Origin: Pseudomonas syringae KCTC 12500
GTDB taxonomy: Bacteria > Pseudomonadota > Gammaproteobacteria > Pseudomonadales > Pseudomonadaceae
Direction: 5' to 3'
Length of the DNA stretch: 64,000 nucleotides
Assembly (NCBI RefSeq): GCF_000507185.2
Contig: NZ_AYTM02000002.1
Coordinates: forward strand, 2,069,501 to 2,133,500
Part shown: positions 55,133 to 63,784 of the stretch, one piece after another
Layout: every line of letters begins with the position of its first letter
Position numbering within the stretch: position 1 is the stretch's first letter
The notes under the pieces: generated by a model
Seen by the model: the letters and a program-made list of their open reading frames with translations, nothing else
Told to the model about the DNA's origin: nothing
The model's database searches: none
Made by a program: the position numbers and the translations under genes

Positions 55133-55174
55133 TTGAGGTTATCGTTCCTCACACCAGAGCGTGAGGAACGATAA
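55111..55174. repeat. Dispersed repeat with 14-bp inverted arms
   Basis: GACGCAGAGCGTC at 55111-55123 is followed by TTATCGTTCCTCAC at 55139-55152 and GTGAGGAACGATAA at 55161-55174, a perfect 14-bp inverted repeat. It lies over the end of the lipase gene. It may end transcripts from both sides of this convergent boundary. Confidence 0.7.
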
Positions 55175-55218
55175 GTGCCCGCAACATGCTCCGCGCTCAG
55201 CTTTACACACATGTCTTC

Positions 55219-55308
55219 GTGGGAGCGAGCTTGCTCGCGAAGAGGCCGGTGCAGCCCCCGGAAATATGGCGTTTGGACCAACGCCTTCGTGAGCAAGCTC
55301 ACTCCCAC
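55219..55308. repeat. REP pair (inverted)
   Basis: The element at 55219-55242 faces its inverted copy at 55285-55308. It lies between the convergent lipase and metQ genes. A further GACGCGGAGCGTC copy follows at 55346-55358. Confidence 0.85.
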
Positions 55309-55389
55309 CAAGATTTCTGTCCAGCCCCATACAGCATGTAGCTGTGACGCGGAGCGTCGCACGATAGTTGGGAGAGCGAGAATCAGTAA

Positions 55390-56172
55390 TCAGAACGCAG
55401 GCAATACCGCGCCGTCGTACTTCTTGTTGATGAAGTCTTTGACTTCCTGGCTGGTCAACGCTTTCGACAGCTTTTCGATGGCGTCGGTGTGGGCGTTGTC
55501 TTTGCGGGTGACGAGGAAGTTCACGTAAGGCGAATCGGCACCCTCGATGATCAGCGCGTCTTTCTTCGGATTGAGCTTGGCTTCCAGCGCGTAGTTGGTG
55601 TTGATCAGGGCAAGGTCAACCTGCTTCAACGCACGTGGCAGTACAGCTGATTCGAGTTCGCGGAATTTGAATTTCTTCGGGTTGGTTGCGATGTCTTTCG
55701 GCGTGGAAAGGGCGTTGGTTGGATCCTTCAGGGTGATCAGGCCACCTTTTTGCAACAGCAGCAGTGCGCGGCCTGCGTTGCTGCCTTCGTTTGGAATAGC
55801 GATGGTTGCGCCTTCAGGCAGATCCGCCAGTGTCTTGTACTTGCTGGAGTAGCCACCGAACGGTTCCACGTGTACGCCCACGCCAGTCACCAGGTTGTCG
55901 CCCTTGGCTTTGTTGAAGCCATCCAGGTAAGGCTTGGTCTGGAAGTAGTTGGCGTCCAGACGCTTCTCGTTCAGTTGCACGTTCGGCTGTACGTAGTCAG
56001 TGAAGACCTTGATTTCCAGGTCCACACCTTCCTTGGCCAGGGTCGGCTTGATCAGCTCAAGGATTTCCGCGTGCGGTACGGGCGTCGCGCCGACTACCAG
56101 CTTTTCACCTGCGTGAGCCAGGCCAATCGAGAACACAGCCGCCAGAGCGGTCAGCAAAAACGTCTTTTTCAT
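55390..56172 (-). CDS. metQ: Methionine-binding protein MetQ (orphan, copy 2)
   Basis: A 260-residue NlpA/MetQ-family periplasmic protein. A signal peptide ends LAHA/GEK, without a lipobox. VFTDYVQPNVQLNEKRLDANYFQTKPYLDGF and IAIPNEGSNAGRALLLLQKGGLI match the family and differ from copy 1. No metN or metI is beside it, so it must use a permease encoded elsewhere, possibly metNI at 33.3-35.1 kb. The ATG follows AAGGACATTGC. Confidence 0.9.
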   Translation of the reverse strand: MKKTFLLTALAAVFSIGLAHAGEKLVVGATPVPHAEILELIKPTLAKEGVDLEIKVFTDYVQPNVQLNEKRLDANYFQTKPYLDGFNKAKGDNLVTGVGVHVEPFGGYSSKYKTLADLPEGATIAIPNEGSNAGRALLLLQKGGLITLKDPTNALSTPKDIATNPKKFKFRELESAVLPRALKQVDLALINTNYALEAKLNPKKDALIIEGADSPYVNFLVTRKDNAHTDAIEKLSKALTSQEVKDFINKKYDGAVLPAF

Positions 56173-56198
56173 GCAATGTCCTTAACGAAAATCCGAGA

Positions 56199-56218
56199 GT
56201 GTCATCCAGAAATGACAC
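56199..56218 (-). promoter_or_regulatory. Hairpin in the leader of the orphan metQ
   Basis: GTGTCAT at 56199-56205 and ATGACAC at 56212-56218 form a perfect 7-bp stem with a 6-nt loop, ending 26 nt before the metQ start codon on the minus strand. It could be an operator or an mRNA hairpin. No T-run follows. Confidence 0.35.
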
Positions 56219-56375
56219 CTTATTATTCAATGGTTTGCCACAGGTGTCTGAACCCTGCGACATCATGCTGACATTACCGATGTTTTATATTCCGATAAAA
56301 TACTTTTTAATCGAGTGCTTATGCTTTTTTGTATCAGGATCTACTTTACCTCATCAAGACCACGCTGGCTCACGC

Positions 56376-57326
56376 TCAAGCGGGACGCCGCGCCAGCTCC
56401 GAGGTGACTGCTTCAAGCAATTGCCTGAGCGCGGAAAGCTGCCTGCGATCACCACCATCGAGCAATAGCTGCGTCTGGCGCTCGATCAGCGTCAACGGAT
56501 CGGCGATGTCCGGCAGATTGATATCGTGTGCGCGAATTTCATCACCGCTGCTGACCAACAAGGCAAAGTGAATGACGTTCTCCAGCTCACGGGTATTACC
56601 GGGCCAGCTGTGAGCCTCCAGCGTGCGCTGCGCATCCTCACTGATCAGTTGCACCGGCAGGTTCAGACGCTGGCTGTAGATCCCCACAAAATATTCGGCC
56701 AACGGCAGGATATTGCCCGGCTGCTCGCGCAAAGCAGGCAGATCAAGGCGGCCCTCGCTCAGGTAATGATAAAGACGCTCGTGGAATTTCCCGGCGGCCA
56801 CGGCCTGGGCCAGATCGATACTGGTGGCGGCGACCAGACGCACATCGACCGGGCTCGGCTGCTGGGCGCCCACTCGCGTGACTTCGTGATTTTCAAGGGC
56901 CGCGAGCAGCTTGACCTGGATCGGCAACGGCAGGTCGCCGATCTCGTCCAGGTACAAGGTGCCGCCATTGGCTGAACCGAACCAGCCTGCGCGACTGCTG
57001 ACCGTCCCACTGTGAGCTCCGGCGGCGTAGCCGAATAATTCGGCGTCGGCATAGGTCGGACTGATGGCACCGCAGTTGACTGAAACGAACAAGCCCGAAC
57101 GATCGCTGCCGCGATGAATATGCCGCGCCAGCAATTCCTTGCCGGTCCCGGACTCGCCACGGATCAGTACCGGTAAAGAACGGGGAGCCAGTTGCTCCAT
57201 TTCTTCACGCAACCGGCGCGAGCGTGGATCGATAAACACCAGCGCCTTGGCGCGAATGCTCAGTGGGCTTTTTTCCGCATCGGGAAAGGTCAGCAGCGGC
57301 TGACCGAAGTTTTCGTGAAGGCTCAT
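56376..57326 (-). CDS. Sigma-54 activator-like AAA+ protein with altered motifs, no visible HTH
   Basis: A 316-residue AAA+ protein of the bacterial enhancer-binding type. Walker A GESGTGKE is at 57-64, and Walker B with GTLYLDE at 122-128. The sigma-54-contacting loop, normally GAFTGA, reads GAHSGT at 103-108. The two arginine-finger positions of PspF (FRxDL and R168) are His182 and Tyr188. The end (RQLSALRQLLEAVTSELARRPA) shows no Fis-type helix-turn-helix. The N-terminal FIDPRSRRLREEMEQLAP resembles SfnR-group regulators. Such a protein may act on a partner activator or be non-functional. Loss of the motifs may be family-wide. Confidence 0.82.
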   Translation of the reverse strand: MSLHENFGQPLLTFPDAEKSPLSIRAKALVFIDPRSRRLREEMEQLAPRSLPVLIRGESGTGKELLARHIHRGSDRSGLFVSVNCGAISPTYADAELFGYAAGAHSGTVSSRAGWFGSANGGTLYLDEIGDLPLPIQVKLLAALENHEVTRVGAQQPSPVDVRLVAATSIDLAQAVAAGKFHERLYHYLSEGRLDLPALREQPGNILPLAEYFVGIYSQRLNLPVQLISEDAQRTLEAHSWPGNTRELENVIHFALLVSSGDEIRAHDINLPDIADPLTLIERQTQLLLDGGDRRQLSALRQLLEAVTSELARRPA

Positions 57327-57409
57327 GACACACTCCCGCCTGAGCCCTTGCGGTGGCTCAAGCGTTTAAAAAGACGGGACCCGGTGAGTCCGATAAACAA
57401 GCTGCCCGG

Positions 57410-57991
57410 TCATGCACGACGACGCGCGTGTTGCTCCAGACGGTTTTGCAGGCGATACAGGTAGGCGAAACCCTGCTCCCAGCGTTGATGGCCGGACTTG
57501 ACGTTGATATGCCCGGCCTGACTCAGAAAGCCTAGCTCGGCACCCCAGTGACGCGCCATCTCCATGGCACGCTGGGAGCTGACCGCAGGGTCGTTGTCAG
57601 AGCTGACGATCTGCGTCGGAAACGGCAACAGATCAGTAGGGATCGGTGCGAAATTACGCAACGCAGGCGGGCAATTCGGACGATCGACGTCGGCCGGTGC
57701 CACCAGCAGTGCGCCCTGCACCTGACGCAAGGTTTCCAGCGGCGCGAGTCGGGCCCAGTGCGCGACGGTGACGCAACCCAGGCTGTGCGCGATCAGGATC
57801 ACTGGCGTGTCGTGCGCGGCGATCGTGCGTTGCAACTCACCCACCCAGTCTTCACGACGTGGCTTGAGCCAGTCGGCCTGCTCCACCCGCGTGCTGTTGG
57901 GCAGACTGTTCTGCCAGTGGGTCTGCCAATGATCATCAGGAGACCCTTGCCAGCCTGGCACGATCAGATACCGGATCGACTCGTTATGCAT
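57410..57991 (-). CDS. RBBP9/YdeN-family alpha/beta hydrolase
   Basis: A 193-residue cytoplasmic serine hydrolase. LIVPGWQGSPDDHWQTHW opens the family, the nucleophile elbow is HSLGC, the acid lies in SSDNDPAV and the histidine in AGHINVKSGH. Members of the group are found next to sigma-54 regulators in pseudomonads, and here one follows. The substrate is unknown. The 84-bp gap to that regulator holds nothing else. Confidence 0.9.
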   Translation of the reverse strand: MHNESIRYLIVPGWQGSPDDHWQTHWQNSLPNSTRVEQADWLKPRREDWVGELQRTIAAHDTPVILIAHSLGCVTVAHWARLAPLETLRQVQGALLVAPADVDRPNCPPALRNFAPIPTDLLPFPTQIVSSDNDPAVSSQRAMEMARHWGAELGFLSQAGHINVKSGHQRWEQGFAYLYRLQNRLEQHARRRA

Positions 57992-58105
57992 GGATTCGCC
58001 TCCTGCATGTATGCGTTCATGAGACGAGTATAGGGATGGAAGGTATATTCGCTAAGGAATAAGAAGCTATTTGTTAATTCCCAAAACGAATATCAGCTGA
58101 CAGGC

Positions 58106-58144
58106 AAAAAAAGAGGCCACTCCCTGCCTTCGAGGAACGGCCTC
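58106..58144 (-). terminator. Intrinsic terminator of the MFS gene
   Basis: On the minus strand GAGGCC pairs with GGCCTC (58139-58144 and 58113-58118) and is followed by seven T residues (58106-58112). It lies 61 nt past the stop of the ACS-family transporter. Confidence 0.8.
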
Positions 58145-58204
58145 CAATAAAAATCACTTTCAGGGCAAAGACTATCCACACTTCGTTACAGGATTACGAC
58201 GGCC

Positions 58205-59515
58205 TCAGGTTGCAGGCACAGTACGCGGCCCCCGCTCGCCCGCAGCCAGCGGTAATGGTTCGTCGTGCTGCGGGACTTCACGGGCAACGTTCCAGACCAC
58301 GATTGCAGCGACAATGTCGAAGATCGCCAGCACCACGAATAGCGGGCTGTAGCCGATTTTGGTGACCAGCACGCCGAATACCATGGTGAACGCCGCCGCC
58401 CCGAAAAAGCCGAACATTCCGCCCATCCCGGTCGCTGTTGCAACCTCGTTTTTACCGAATGAATCCGAGGTGATCGAATACAGCGCGCCCGACAGGGTCT
58501 GGTGGGCAAAGCCGCCGATGCACAGCAAGGCGATGGCGGTGTAGGGACTCTCGACCAGCCCGATGCACGCTGGCCCGATCATGCAGGAGCAGCCGAACAG
58601 CATGACCATCTTGCGCGAAGTGAACAGCGACACCTTGCAGTACTTGTGGAACAACGGACTGAGGTAGCCGCCGAGTACGCAGCCGATGTCAGCCGCCAGA
58701 AACGGCAGCCAGGCGAACATCGCGACTTCCTTGATATTCATGTGACGCTCGGTCATCAGGTACAGCGGGATCCACGCATTGAAGGTCTGCCAGGCAGGCT
58801 CGGAGAGGATCCGCGCCGAGGCAATTGCGTAGAAATTACGGTTTTTGAACAGTCGCTTCCAGCTGCCTTTCTGGGCAGGTGCATCCTTCAGACGCGCTTC
58901 CTGGCCGCTGAGGATGTAGTCACGTTCGGCATCGCCAAGACGTTTCTGATCGCGCGGGTGCTTGTACAGCAGCAGCCACAGGCCGCTCCACACAATGCCA
59001 AGACCGCCGACAATCAGGAACGCCAGCTCCCAGCCACTCTGCAGAATGGCCCAGACCACCAGCGGCGGCGCAAGCAATGCGCCAAACGACGAGCCGATGT
59101 TGAACCAGCCGATGGCCACCGAGCGCTCTTTGGCCGGAAACCATTCGGTGGTCGCCTTGACGCCTGCCGGCAGCCCTGCTGCTTCGGTCAGGCCGAGCAT
59201 GCCGCGGAAGATCGCCAGACTCTGCCAACCGGTTGCAAATGCGGCGGCAGCGCAGGCGCCAGACCAGGCGATGGCGAAAATCGCAAAGCCCATCTTGGTG
59301 CCGATCGCGTCGATGATATAGCCCGCCACGGGCTGCATGATGGCGTAGCACAATTGCCAGGCAACAACGATGTGCGCGTACTGCTCGGTGGAAATGCTCA
59401 GTTCGCTCATGAGCGTCGGTGCTGCGACGGACAGCGTGTTGCGTGCCAGGTAGTTGACGACCAGGCCGGCCGTTACCAGCCCCACCATCCACCACCGAAT
59501 GCCTTTTATCTTCAT
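58205..59515 (-). CDS. ACS-family MFS transporter (hexuronate/glucarate type)
   Basis: A 436-residue major facilitator with about twelve helices. The start (MKIKGIRWWMVGLVTAGLVVNYLARNTLSVAAPTL) and MLGLTEAAGLPAGVKATTEWFPAKERSVAIGWFNIGSSFGALLAPPLV match the anion:cation symporter group (ExuT/GudP type). The ATG 59515 follows GGTGAAGAG. A clear promoter and palindromic operator lie about 270 nt upstream. The substrate is probably a sugar acid, by family. No sugar-acid enzyme gene is adjacent. Confidence 0.88.
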   Translation of the reverse strand: MKIKGIRWWMVGLVTAGLVVNYLARNTLSVAAPTLMSELSISTEQYAHIVVAWQLCYAIMQPVAGYIIDAIGTKMGFAIFAIAWSGACAAAAFATGWQSLAIFRGMLGLTEAAGLPAGVKATTEWFPAKERSVAIGWFNIGSSFGALLAPPLVVWAILQSGWELAFLIVGGLGIVWSGLWLLLYKHPRDQKRLGDAERDYILSGQEARLKDAPAQKGSWKRLFKNRNFYAIASARILSEPAWQTFNAWIPLYLMTERHMNIKEVAMFAWLPFLAADIGCVLGGYLSPLFHKYCKVSLFTSRKMVMLFGCSCMIGPACIGLVESPYTAIALLCIGGFAHQTLSGALYSITSDSFGKNEVATATGMGGMFGFFGAAAFTMVFGVLVTKIGYSPLFVVLAIFDIVAAIVVWNVAREVPQHDEPLPLAAGERGPRTVPAT

Positions 59516-59760
59516 CTCTTCACCCTGTTTATTTTTAGATTGGCGATGAGCGTCCCGCGGCCAAGGCCGTGAGGCGGCTGGTTTTATGTAACTTCAGATT
59601 ACGGTTTCTTCAGAAGACTTTTAGGCGCTTTCTGCCGACGATCATGCGTAAAAACAGATTTTTCGCACGAGGAGCACGCGTTTATGGCCTGAGAATTCAG
59701 ACTGATCATGAGGTTGTTACTCTTTGAATTATTTTTGTGGTTGTAATTTTTTTCAAGTCT

Positions 59761-59779
59761 CATGTTGTCGTACAACATG
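59761..59779. promoter_or_regulatory. GntR/FadR-type operator
   Basis: CATGTTGT-CGT-ACAACATG at 59761-59779 is an 8-bp perfect inverted repeat with a 3-bp centre. It fits the TNGT-N3-ACNA consensus of FadR-subfamily GntR regulators. It directly follows the -10 box of the promoter below, so binding would block initiation. No GntR gene is present in this part of the window. Confidence 0.65.
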
Positions 59780-59784
59780 ATGCA

Positions 59785-59813
59785 CTTATAGTCATTTGCC
59801 ATTCCAGTGTCAA
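59785..59813 (-). promoter_or_regulatory. Sigma-70 promoter of the MFS gene
   Basis: On the minus strand TTGACA (59808-59813) and TATAAG (59785-59790) are separated by exactly 17 nt. The -35 is a perfect consensus. The leader to the MFS start codon would be about 260 nt, which is long. Confidence 0.7.
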
Positions 59814-60126
59814 ATGACAGAAACGCTCTGACCTGCATCAGGGATGGGCTAGCGAGGCGTCGGGAAAGGGAGGCGCGCTTTAGCGTTATACGATGACTGC
59901 ATAATCGGCGCCTGCTCATAGCTCGTTTCGGCCTATAGAGCGTCGCTCAGTGGTGACAGCGCGGACTATTTTCTGCCTGACGGCAAGAAACGCGTCATGA
60001 CACTTGCACAACTGTCATAAATGCTCTCATTCTTGAAGGCGGCGTCAGGCAAGGGAGTTGCTCGGTGAGACCTTATCGGCACGGGCCTGACGGTGACGTC
60101 ACCCCATGTCAGGAAGAGGCGTGTGC

Positions 60127-61119
60127 ATGCCTGAGCCAAGCAGTCTCGCCAGCTGGACCCCCGCTCTGCGCAAGCAGCTCACGGCCTTGGGCATGGACAG
60201 CGATGCGTTGTGCCAGAGCGCGGGCATTGACCTGAACAGGCTGAGTGAGGCCAATGCGCAATTCTCGCCGGATGTCACCGCCACGCTCTGGCAACGCGCA
60301 GTTCAGGCCAGCCTTGATCCGGCTCTGGGTCTACGTGTTTCACGTTTTGTCAGCCCGACGGCGTTTCATGCGCTGGGCTACACACTGGTGGCCAGCGGCT
60401 CGCTGCGTGAGGTATTCGAGCGCATCGTACGTTACCGCTCGATGGCCGAGGACTCTCTAGAGCTGGACTTCAGAACAGTCGGCGAGCGTTATGAATTCCG
60501 CTTCGGCACACCATCCTCCTGCCAGTCACCGGTCCATGAGCTGCTCGATGCATTTGCCGCGATTTACGTACGCACCTGCCGCAATCGGCTCGGCCGGGGC
60601 TATGCGCCGCTTGCCGTGCACCTGCAACGTCCCGCGCCCGAGGACCCGCGGCCCTGGCACGACCTGTTTCGTTCACCGGTCATGTTTGCGGCGCAGGAGA
60701 ACTTGCTGGAGTTTGACGGTGATCAATTCGACAGCCACCTGGATGACGGCCCTGTACAGCTGAACGGTCAGGAATCCCAAGGGGATCCGCTACCGTCACT
60801 GATCTGGGAGCAGCGCGTACGCTCGGCCATCGAGACCCTGCTGCCGGACGGCGAGCCCACTGTCAGAAGCATTGCCGAAGCCCTGCACCTGAGCCCGCGC
60901 AGCCTGCAGCGCCATCTGGCCGACGAGGGCTGCTGCTATGACCTGCTGCTCAATCAATGCCGCCAGAACCTGGCGCTTTTGCACATGAACGATCAGCAAA
61001 GCTCGCTGAACGAAATCGCCTACCTGTTAGGTTTTTCCGACACCGACTGCCTGAGCCGCGCCTTCAAACGCTGGACCGGGCTGACACCGGAACAATACCG
61101 CAGCGCCGTGGTGCGTTGA
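60127..61119 (+). CDS. AraC-family regulator, arabinose-binding-like N-terminal domain
   Basis: A 330-residue transcription factor. I start at ATG 60127 (MPEPSSLASW), which has AGGAAGAGG at good spacing; the frame opens seven codons earlier at 60106. The N-terminal 200 residues match the OruR/ArgR-like ligand domain (FVSPTAFHALGYTLVASGSLREVFERIVRYR). The two helix-turn-helices are in the C-terminal 100 residues (RSIAEALHLSPRSLQRHL and LNEIAYLLGFSDTDCLSRAFKRWTGLTPEQYR). The target is unknown. Its divergent position suggests the MFS gene, but that promoter carries a different type of site. Confidence 0.88.
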   Translation: MPEPSSLASWTPALRKQLTALGMDSDALCQSAGIDLNRLSEANAQFSPDVTATLWQRAVQASLDPALGLRVSRFVSPTAFHALGYTLVASGSLREVFERIVRYRSMAEDSLELDFRTVGERYEFRFGTPSSCQSPVHELLDAFAAIYVRTCRNRLGRGYAPLAVHLQRPAPEDPRPWHDLFRSPVMFAAQENLLEFDGDQFDSHLDDGPVQLNGQESQGDPLPSLIWEQRVRSAIETLLPDGEPTVRSIAEALHLSPRSLQRHLADEGCCYDLLLNQCRQNLALLHMNDQQSSLNEIAYLLGFSDTDCLSRAFKRWTGLTPEQYRSAVVR

Positions 61120-61184
61120 TGGAGGGCATGCCATCGTGCCCATGCTCCGCGTCCACTCTTGATTAAGCGGCTCAGCGCAGATGT

Positions 61185-61237
61185 GTGACGCGGAGCGTCA
61201 CGAAGGGCATTCCCACGCTGAGCGTGAGGAACGATAG
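61185..61237. repeat. Dispersed palindromic repeat
   Basis: GTGACGCGGAGCGTCAC at 61185-61201 is a perfect palindrome with one central base, followed by CACGCTGAGCGTG at 61214-61226 and AGGAACGATA. It is one of several relatives of the same family in this window, and is separate from the REP type. Confidence 0.7.
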
Positions 61238-61315
61238 TTGTCTGGGGGATCGCGAGCGTAACGGTCCCGCAAGAACACCGTCGCGCCTGGGCTCCGCGTA
61301 GGTATGTCTTGGCTT

Positions 61316-62545
61316 CTAGCGTGCTTCGATCCGCGCCAGCTCGGGCAGATCTCCCGACAACCCCAACGCTTCGCGGACGAACAGCGCTTTGGCTTCAGGC
61401 ATGCGGTTGACCATTTTCAGGCCGGTGTTGCGCAACCAGCGCAAGGGCAGCGGGTCTGCCTGGAACAGGCGTTCGAAGCCTTCCATCGCGGCCATCAGCG
61501 CGAGGTTGTGCGGCATGCGGCGGCGCTCGTAGCGGCCCAGCACACGCAGGTCAGACCAGCGCTCGCCACGCTTTGCGGCATGGGTCAGCACTTCAGCCAG
61601 CACTGCGGCGTCGAGGAAACCGAGGTTCACGCCCTGCCCGGCCAGCGGGTGAATGGTGTGTGCCGCATCGCCAATCAGTGCCAATCCTCTGGCAACGTAA
61701 CGCTTGGCGTGACGTTGACGCAGCGGCACGCACAGGCGGCTATCGGCAGACAGCACCTGGCCCAGTCGTCCTTCGAATGCCTGCTCCAGTTCGCGGCAGA
61801 ACAGGTCATCCTCCAGCACCATCAGGCGCTCGGCTTCGGCAGGTGTGACTGACCAGACGATGGAGCACCAGTGCTCGCCCTCGCGCTCCAGCGGCAGAAA
61901 GGCCAGCGGCCCGTCATCGGTGAAACGCTGCCAGGCGGTTTTTCTGTGGGGGTCGGCGGTGCGCACGCTGGTGACGATCGCGTGATGCAGGTAATCCCAT
62001 TCACGCGTCGGCGTTTCGGTCAGGCGGCGCACGGCGGAATTGGCACCATCGGCGGCCACTACCAGCGGTGCGCGCAGTTGACGACCATCGGCCAGGGTCA
62101 GCAGCCAGTTATCGCCGGAGTGACGCATCTGTTCCAGCCGTGCATTGGCCAGCAGGCCGATGTCGCTGGCATGCAGACGGTCAAGCAGCGCGTCCTGCAC
62201 CACACGATTCTCGATGATGTGCCCCAGCACGTCGGCATGCACACTGGAGGCCGAGAAGTGAATCTGCCCGGTGCCGCTGCCATCCCAGACCTGCATATGC
62301 GCATACGGGCTGATGCGCCGGGCTGCGATGCCGTCCCACACGCCCAGCCGCTGGAGGATTCGCTGGCTGGCCGCCGACAGGGCGCTGACCCGCGGCTCGA
62401 AGCTCGACTGTTGATCAAACGGCTCGACGCTCAGCGGTCCACCATCGACCACCAGCACATCAAGGCCGCTGCCCTGCAATGCCAAGGCAAGGGCACTGCC
62501 GACCATTCCGGCTCCGACAATCAGCACATCTGCGCGCGTTTCCAT
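61316..62545 (-). CDS. ubiI: Ubiquinone biosynthesis FAD monooxygenase UbiI/VisC type
   Basis: A 409-residue flavin hydroxylase that adds an oxygen to the ubiquinone ring. The start is ATG 62545 (METRADVL). The FAD dinucleotide-binding motif VGAGMVGSALALAL is at residues 8-22. The second FAD motif is GDAAHTIHPLAGQGVNLG. It lies 51 nt downstream of ubiH, and the two with pepP form the conserved pepP-ubiH-ubiI group. UbiI and related hydroxylases are hard to tell apart, so the C5 assignment rests on context. Confidence 0.9.
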   Translation of the reverse strand: METRADVLIVGAGMVGSALALALQGSGLDVLVVDGGPLSVEPFDQQSSFEPRVSALSAASQRILQRLGVWDGIAARRISPYAHMQVWDGSGTGQIHFSASSVHADVLGHIIENRVVQDALLDRLHASDIGLLANARLEQMRHSGDNWLLTLADGRQLRAPLVVAADGANSAVRRLTETPTREWDYLHHAIVTSVRTADPHRKTAWQRFTDDGPLAFLPLEREGEHWCSIVWSVTPAEAERLMVLEDDLFCRELEQAFEGRLGQVLSADSRLCVPLRQRHAKRYVARGLALIGDAAHTIHPLAGQGVNLGFLDAAVLAEVLTHAAKRGERWSDLRVLGRYERRRMPHNLALMAAMEGFERLFQADPLPLRWLRNTGLKMVNRMPEAKALFVREALGLSGDLPELARIEAR

Positions 62546-62596
62546 GGTCAAACCGTTCTCGCTTGCGGCCGAAGCCCTGTGTTTAAAGTGTGTGAT

Positions 62597-63784
62597 TCAC
62601 ACATCGGATCGAGTCCCCAAACCCATGGCCTGGCGGGCAAACCAGCGCTTGGCGGCAGGCAGCAGGTCCAGCCCGAGCAACCCGACGTTACGCCCGGTGG
62701 CAACCGCCGACCGGGAGCTGCCGAACAGGCGTGTCACCTTGTCGGAGAAGCCCACGGTCAATTGCTGATCCTGGCGCTGACGCTCACGGTAGAGCTGCAG
62801 AGTCGGCAGCTCACCGGGCGGCGCGTCGCTGTCCAGCAGCGTCTCGGCCAGTGCATCGGCGTCACGCAAGGACAGATTGAACCCCTGTCCGGCGACCGGA
62901 TGCAGGCTGTGCGCCGCGTTGCCCAGGATCACCAGATGCGAGCGCACCTGCTCTTCGGCTTCGATCAGTGCCAAGGGGTAGACATGCCGAGCACCGACCT
63001 GACGCAGCGTGCCCAGGCGATAGCCAAATACGCCCTGCAGCTCTTCCAGAAAACTGCGGTCGTCCAGCTCGGCCAGACGCTGGGTATCGTTGCCCGGACG
63101 TGTCCAGACCAGCGCACAGCGGTTATCCGGCAATGGCAGCAGCGCCATCGGCCCGTCCTCGGTAAAACGTTCGAACGCCTGACCACAGTGAGCTTCGCTC
63201 GGCGTGATATTGGCAATCAGCGCATGCTGGTCGTAGGGCCGTTGCCGCACCCCGATACCCAACTGCTCGCGCAGGCTGGAACGGCCACCGTCGGCCAGCA
63301 CCGCCAGGTCGCAGTCCAGCTCGCTGTCGTCACTCAGGCTCAGGCGATAACCGTCGGCCAATGGCTGCATGTGTTTGACCTCGGCCGGCACACGCCAACT
63401 GACCACATCACGGTCCAGCCCGGCCCACAGAGCCTGACCGAGCCAGGCGTTTTCGACCACATAGCCGAGCGCCGGAACGCCCTCTTCGATCGCAGACAGG
63501 CGCGTGGCGCCGAAGCGACCCCGGTCAGACACCTGGATTTGCAGGATCGGCTCGGCGCGTCGGGAAATCTGCTGCCACAGGCCAAGCCGTTCATAGATGC
63601 GTCGCGAGCCGAACGACAGTGCCGAAGAACGCGCATCGTAGCTGGGCTGCCAGGCTTCACCCGGCGCAAAGGGCTCGATGAGCACGATTTTCCAGCCGCG
63701 CGCCTTGGCACCGGCCTGCAGCGACAACGCAAGGCTTGCACCGACCAGTCCGCCGCCGACGATGGCGATATTGAAGCGGCTCAT
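62597..63784 (-). CDS. ubiH: Ubiquinone biosynthesis FAD monooxygenase UbiH
   Basis: A 395-residue flavin hydroxylase of the ubiquinone ring (C6 of the octaprenyl-methoxyphenol). The first FAD motif is [14 protein letters not shown] and the second is [18 protein letters not shown]; the GNAAH form is characteristic of Ubi[23 protein letters not shown] also matches. The ATG 63784 overlaps the pepP stop by ATGA. The pathway works at the inner membrane in the aerobic Ubi complex. Confidence 0.93.
   Translation of the reverse strand: MSRFNIAIVGGGLVGASLALSLQAGAKARGWKIVLIEPFAPGEAWQPSYDARSSALSFGSRRIYERLGLWQQISRRAEPILQIQVSDRGRFGATRLSAIEEGVPALGYVVENAWLGQALWAGLDRDVVSWRVPAEVKHMQPLADGYRLSLSDDSELDCDLAVLADGGRSSLREQLGIGVRQRPYDQHALIANITPSEAHCGQAFERFTEDGPMALLPLPDNRCALVWTRPGNDTQRLAELDDRSFLEELQGVFGYRLGTLRQVGARHVYPLALIEAEEQVRSHLVILGNAAHSLHPVAGQGFNLSLRDADALAETLLDSDAPPGELPTLQLYRERQRQDQQLTVGFSDKVTRLFGSSRSAVATGRNVGLLGLDLLPAAKRWFARQAMGLGTRSDV

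Larger units (their letters stand above)
59516..60126. other. Divergent regulatory interval
   Basis: About 610 bp between the MFS gene and the AraC-type gene. The left part is the long leader of the MFS transcript and the promoter and operator described above. The right part should hold the AraC gene promoter. A minus-strand frame at 59599-59919 lies over the promoter and has no recognisable product. Confidence 0.45.

Noticed and set aside
59599..59919. A 106-codon minus-strand frame upstream of the MFS gene
   Set aside because: It overlaps the promoter and operator described there, has no ribosome site, and its translation is not recognisable.
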